From positions 682,001 to 746,000 of the forward strand of contig NZ_JAPIVO010000003.1 of the NCBI RefSeq assembly GCF_026239655.1: DNA of 64,000 nt, read 5' to 3'. This DNA comes from Pedobacter sp. MR2016-24. Lineage in GTDB: Bacteria; Bacteroidota; Bacteroidia; Sphingobacteriales; Sphingobacteriaceae. The translations under genes and the position numbers were made by a program. The notes under the pieces were generated by a model. The model saw only the letters and a program-made list of their open reading frames with translations, searched no databases and was not told the origin of the DNA. Positions 60,381-64,000 of the stretch are shown in pieces; position 1 is the first letter of the stretch; each line of letters begins with the position of its first letter.

Positions 60381-63300
60381 ATGAAAATTAATGTATCCCT
60401 TAAAAAGGGAGGCAAACTAGTGCTTTTTATGAGATTGAGTACCTACATATTGGCCATACTTTGTAGTACTGCAGCAACAGTAGTTGCAGGTTCTGCAGAT
60501 GGCCAGGAGATATTAAAAAAACGTATTACCATAAACATCAAAAGAATCTTTATTAGTGATGCACTGGAAGAAATTGCTAAAGTTTCCGGGGTAAAATTCA
60601 CTTATAACGGCTCCGTGATTAAAAGTCGCACCAAAGTAAATGCCAGCGCAAACCTCACAGCACTGGGTACGGTCCTGGATGATGTACTAAAATCAACTCC
60701 CTTTAAATATAGTGCAATCGACGATGAAATTCTGATCAGTTATGACGGAGAGAAGAAACAGCTGAATAAAGCAGTACAACGTATCCTCACCGGAAAAGTA
60801 ATTGACGAAAAGGGTTTGGGAATTCCGGGCGTATCTGTTAAAGTTGAAGGCACAAACCGGGGTGCAATTACCGATGCGAATGGTAAATACGAAATCCAGA
60901 TCAACGATGCTGCCGATGTATTGGTGTATACTTATATAGGTTATAAGACTAAAAAACTTACTGTGGGCGATCAAAACAATATTACCGTACAACTGGAACC
61001 TAATCCTGAAAACGAACTGAAAGAAGTTGCGGTAGTTGCTTTTGGTACCCAGCGAAAAGTAAGTGTAGTTGGTGCACTCTCTACAGTTAGTGTGTCCGAA
61101 TTAAAACAGCCCGTAAGCAACATAACCAATTCGCTTGCTGGTCGCCTTGCCGGTGTTGTAGCCGTACAGAGATCCGGTGAACCCGGAAATACACAGGCCG
61201 ACATCTGGATCCGGGGTATGGCTTCATTTTCACCAAGGGGACCGCTCATCTTGGTTGATGGGGTAACCAGAGGTGACGGTGTAAGTGGTGCATCGCTGAT
61301 CAACAATATCGATCCGGAAGACATTGAGTCTTTTACGGTACTAAAAGATGCTTCCGCCACGGCAGTATACGGTGTTAGAGGAGCAAACGGAGTCATCCTG
61401 ATCCAGACCAAAAAAGGAAAAGTACAAAAACCTTCTATTACTGTGAACTACTATGAAGGTGCTGGTTCGTTTACCAAAATTCCAGAGATGGCTGATGGAG
61501 TCACTTATATGAACCTGGTCAATGAAGCAACAACTACAAGAGATATGCCTGCAAAATATGCTCAGGATTATATCAATAAAACAGCTAATCATGTTGATCC
61601 CCTGCTCTACCCTAATGTAGACTGGTTTGATGAAGTTTTCAATAAATACGGATCTATACGACATGCCAATGTGAACATTAACGGTGGTGCACAATTAGCC
61701 AAATACTATGTTTCTGCGGGCTACCAGGAAGAAAGCGGTTTATTGAAAACAGATGATCTGGCGAAATACAATTCGGCCATAAAATATTCACGTTATAACT
61801 TTACCAGTAACCTGAACCTGGACATCACCAAAAGTACCAAACTTGATTTAGGTATCCAGGGCTTTATTTCTAATGGAAATTATCCGGCCACCACCAGTGG
61901 TGATATATTTCAGCAAGCCATGACCGTTCCGCCTGTAGAATTTCCGGTTAGCTATCCGGGCAATTTTATTCCTGGCCGCAGTTCCAATGGCGATCAGCGT
62001 AACCCTTATGCAGACCTGACCCGCAGAGGATACAGAAATGAGTTTGACAACCAGATTTTTTCTAATATCAGGCTTACACAGGATCTGGGAAGTCTGGTAA
62101 ACGGATTGAGCCTGACCACCATGTTCTCTGTCGATGTAACGAGCAGTCGTAATATTACCAGAAAGAAAAGGGAACCTACTTTCTTCCCTAGTGCTGAGCA
62201 ACCCTATAATGCCGATGGTACCCTGAACCTGGTGCAAACCTTTGCCGGCGATGGCAATTACCTGAAATTTGAAGGCAGCAGTTTTCAGGGTAGAAAATAC
62301 TATACTGAAACCTCTTTAAATTACGACCGCAGCTTTAATAAACACAGAATAGGCGGATTAATCTTATACAATCAGGAAGACCGTACCAATGCAGCAGCTA
62401 GTGATTTCACTTCCTCCATCCCCTACCGTTTGAGAGGTGTTGCAGGTAGAGCTACCTACTCCTACAACGACCGCTACTTTGCAGAGGTTAACGTAGGTTA
62501 TAACGGTTCGGAAAACTTTGCACCTAAAAAGAGATACGGATTCTTCCCTGCATTTGGTATAGGCTGGCTGCTTTCGGGAGAGAAATTCTTTGAACCACTT
62601 AAAAACGCAATTACTTTCTTTAAAGTCCGCTATACCAACGGCTATGCCGGTGATGATGTATTAGACGGCAGAAGATTTGCCTATATCGACGTATTGAGCG
62701 AAGGTGCTGCAGGTTATAACTATGGTACTACCCAACAAACCGGAATCTCTGGTATTAACATTAGTGATTATGCGGTTAACGTTACCTGGGCTAAATCACA
62801 TAAACAAGACCTGGGCTTTGAGATCAAAACCTTAAAAGACAAATTATCACTTACGGTAGACCTTTTTAAAGAACACCGTACAGGGATATTCCTGCGCAGG
62901 GGTGCTATTCCTGCTTTCGTAGGTTTGGTGAATGCTCCTTTTGGAAATCTTGGTATTGTAGACAATAAGGGTATTGAGGGAACACTGGAAAACAACATGA
63001 ACATTGGCCGCGTTGCTTTATCCATCAGGGGAACATTCACTTACAACAAAGATAATGTGATAGAAAATGATCAGTCGCCATCAACCTACCCATGGATGGA
63101 CAGAAGAGGTTCAAACGTACTGGCACAATACGGATATATTGCTGACGGTTTGTTTACCAGCGATCAGGAAATTGCCAGCAGTGCTGTTCCGGGAGTGAGA
63201 GAAAATGTTAGGCCTGGAGATATTAAATACCGCGATTTAAACGGTGACGGACAGATCAATGCGTATGACGTTACCCGTATTGGTCGTGGCGATGTTCCGG

Positions 63301-63788
63301 CTATCGTTTATGGTTTCGGATTTAATATTGCTTATAAAAACTTTAACCTGGGTGTTTTCATGCAGGGTACGGCCAAGGCACAACGTTATATTTCGGGCAA
63401 TGCCATTCAGCCATTTTCTACTAACGGCGGTATCAGTAATGCCTTTGCCATCGCAACAGACAGATGGACAGCAGATAGTCCGGATCAGGATGCTTTCTAT
63501 CCACGCCTTGCCTACGGTGATGCTGCAAACTCGAACAATACCCAAACCAGTTCATGGTGGATAAAAGATGTGAGTTTCCTCAGGCTAAAAACTGCTGATC
63601 TGGGTTATACGCTGCCCAAATCTACCTTCCAGAAATTAGGTATGAGGAATGCACGCATTTATATGATGGGAAATAACCTGTTTACCCTCAGCAAATTTAA
63701 ACTCTGGGATGCAGAAATCAATACCGGTAACGGTACAACCTATCCCAATGTAAGAACAATATCTGTAGGAATGACAGCACAATTTTAA
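60381..63788 (+). CDS. SusC/RagA-family TonB-dependent receptor
   Basis: A complete receptor of 1,135 residues. Signal (LVLFMRLSTYILAILCSTAATVVAG), STN domain (about 50-125, ITINIKRIFISDALEEIA), carboxypeptidase-regulatory-like domain (about 135-210, GKVIDEKGLGIPGVSVKVEG), plug with VDGVTRGDGVSGASLIN and VLKDASATAVYGVRGANGV, and a 22-strand barrel ending MTAQF. SusD follows after 22 bp. STN plus upstream FecR makes it a signalling receptor. The ligand is unknown; no glycoside hydrolase lies next to it within the window. Confidence 0.96.
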   Translation: MKINVSLKKGGKLVLFMRLSTYILAILCSTAATVVAGSADGQEILKKRITINIKRIFISDALEEIAKVSGVKFTYNGSVIKSRTKVNASANLTALGTVLDDVLKSTPFKYSAIDDEILISYDGEKKQLNKAVQRILTGKVIDEKGLGIPGVSVKVEGTNRGAITDANGKYEIQINDAADVLVYTYIGYKTKKLTVGDQNNITVQLEPNPENELKEVAVVAFGTQRKVSVVGALSTVSVSELKQPVSNITNSLAGRLAGVVAVQRSGEPGNTQADIWIRGMASFSPRGPLILVDGVTRGDGVSGASLINNIDPEDIESFTVLKDASATAVYGVRGANGVILIQTKKGKVQKPSITVNYYEGAGSFTKIPEMADGVTYMNLVNEATTTRDMPAKYAQDYINKTANHVDPLLYPNVDWFDEVFNKYGSIRHANVNINGGAQLAKYYVSAGYQEESGLLKTDDLAKYNSAIKYSRYNFTSNLNLDITKSTKLDLGIQGFISNGNYPATTSGDIFQQAMTVPPVEFPVSYPGNFIPGRSSNGDQRNPYADLTRRGYRNEFDNQIFSNIRLTQDLGSLVNGLSLTTMFSVDVTSSRNITRKKREPTFFPSAEQPYNADGTLNLVQTFAGDGNYLKFEGSSFQGRKYYTETSLNYDRSFNKHRIGGLILYNQEDRTNAAASDFTSSIPYRLRGVAGRATYSYNDRYFAEVNVGYNGSENFAPKKRYGFFPAFGIGWLLSGEKFFEPLKNAITFFKVRYTNGYAGDDVLDGRRFAYIDVLSEGAAGYNYGTTQQTGISGINISDYAVNVTWAKSHKQDLGFEIKTLKDKLSLTVDLFKEHRTGIFLRRGAIPAFVGLVNAPFGNLGIVDNKGIEGTLENNMNIGRVALSIRGTFTYNKDNVIENDQSPSTYPWMDRRGSNVLAQYGYIADGLFTSDQEIASSAVPGVRENVRPGDIKYRDLNGDGQINAYDVTRIGRGDVPAIVYGFGFNIAYKNFNLGVFMQGTAKAQRYISGNAIQPFSTNGGISNAFAIATDRWTADSPDQDAFYPRLAYGDAANSNNTQTSSWWIKDVSFLRLKTADLGYTLPKSTFQKLGMRNARIYMMGNNLFTLSKFKLWDAEINTGNGTTYPNVRTISVGMTAQF

Positions 63789-63810
63789 AGATCAATCAAA
63801 TTAGACAACG

Positions 63811-64000
63811 ATGAAAAAAATAGCTATACTGGTAATGGTTCTCCTGACGAGTTTAAACTTTTCCTGCAAGAAAGGTTATCTGGATCAGGTACCTGACGAC
63901 AGGCTAACCCTTGATGAAACCTTCGGCAGTCGCAGTGGCGCTGAAAAGTTCTTAGCAAACATTTATAGTGATATCCCTGACGAAGGCGAACAGCGCTTTG
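63811..64000 (+). CDS. SusD/RagB-family lipoprotein, N-terminal part
   Basis: The 63 codons present give a lipoprotein signal (MKKIAILVMVLLTSLNFSCK, lipid Cys 19), followed by KGYLDQVPDDRLTLDETFGS, the standard SusD start. It is cut by the window end. It should cap the SusC channel and bind the ligand at the surface. Confidence 0.9.
   Translation, partial: MKKIAILVMVLLTSLNFSCKKGYLDQVPDDRLTLDETFGSRSGAEKFLANIYSDIPDEGEQRF

Overview
The window looks like chromosomal DNA of a Bacteroidota member of the Sphingobacteriaceae, most likely Pedobacter or a close relative. The grounds are two ECF sigma / FecR / SusC regulatory systems with STN-domain SusC receptors, tandem DUF6266-type proteins, a LytTR response regulator, Bacteroidota promoters of the TTTG-N19-TAnnTTTG type, weak Shine-Dalgarno signals and several TTG starts. 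No rRNA, tRNA, CRISPR array, prophage or intact insertion sequence was seen.

Layout. 1-8.6 kb (minus strand): an ECF sigma factor, a two-gene ABC exporter (ATPase plus a permease fused to a GldG-like domain), FecR and a partial SusC receptor. The exporter sits between sigma factor and anti-sigma factor, and a promoter-like block is duplicated on both sides of it. 8.7-15.2 kb: a poorly characterised stretch with a tandem DUF6266-type pair preceded by a repeat and hairpin region, a WG-repeat protein, a DUF6624 protein, an AraC regulator and a DinB protein. 15.3-27.9 kb: a complete-looking assimilatory nitrate module. It holds cobA (siroheme), nirBD, a small barrel-like protein, a NarK/NasA transporter, a nitrate reductase fused to a FAD/[2Fe-2S] reductase, a nitrate-reductase-associated protein, a rubredoxin fused to a degenerate nitrite/sulfite-reductase-like scaffold, mobA and a four-cysteine FNR-type regulator.

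28.0-39.7 kb: a scarred region with a panB gene truncated onto a broken Crp/Fnr fragment and a 51-codon remnant of a thioredoxin-reductase-like gene. Around these lie small regulator-plus-enzyme units (MarR, AraC, TetR/MFS, HxlR, aldo-keto reductases, an isochorismatase-like protein, TlpA), several with visible operators. 39.7-51.5 kb: a hybrid histidine kinase with a LytTR regulator and two tiny genes upstream, a GH95-like glycosidase, katG with an OxyR-consensus site, a DUF2490 protein, a desaturase and a lipoprotein. 51.5-58.3 kb: a compact cluster of four glycosyltransferases, an acyl-CoA-dehydrogenase-like protein, a NodS-like methyltransferase and a PIG-L deacetylase, probably making a small glycolipid or acylated sugar. 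58.5-64.0 kb: a canonical sigma / FecR / SusC / SusD locus that runs off the end.

The strongest leads for undescribed biology are the rubredoxin / pseudo-nitrite-reductase fusion, the glycosyltransferase / PIG-L / acyl-CoA-dehydrogenase cluster, the exporter inside a sigma/anti-sigma pair, and the DUF6266-type pair with its upstream repeats. All calls come from reading the sequence; no database search was run.
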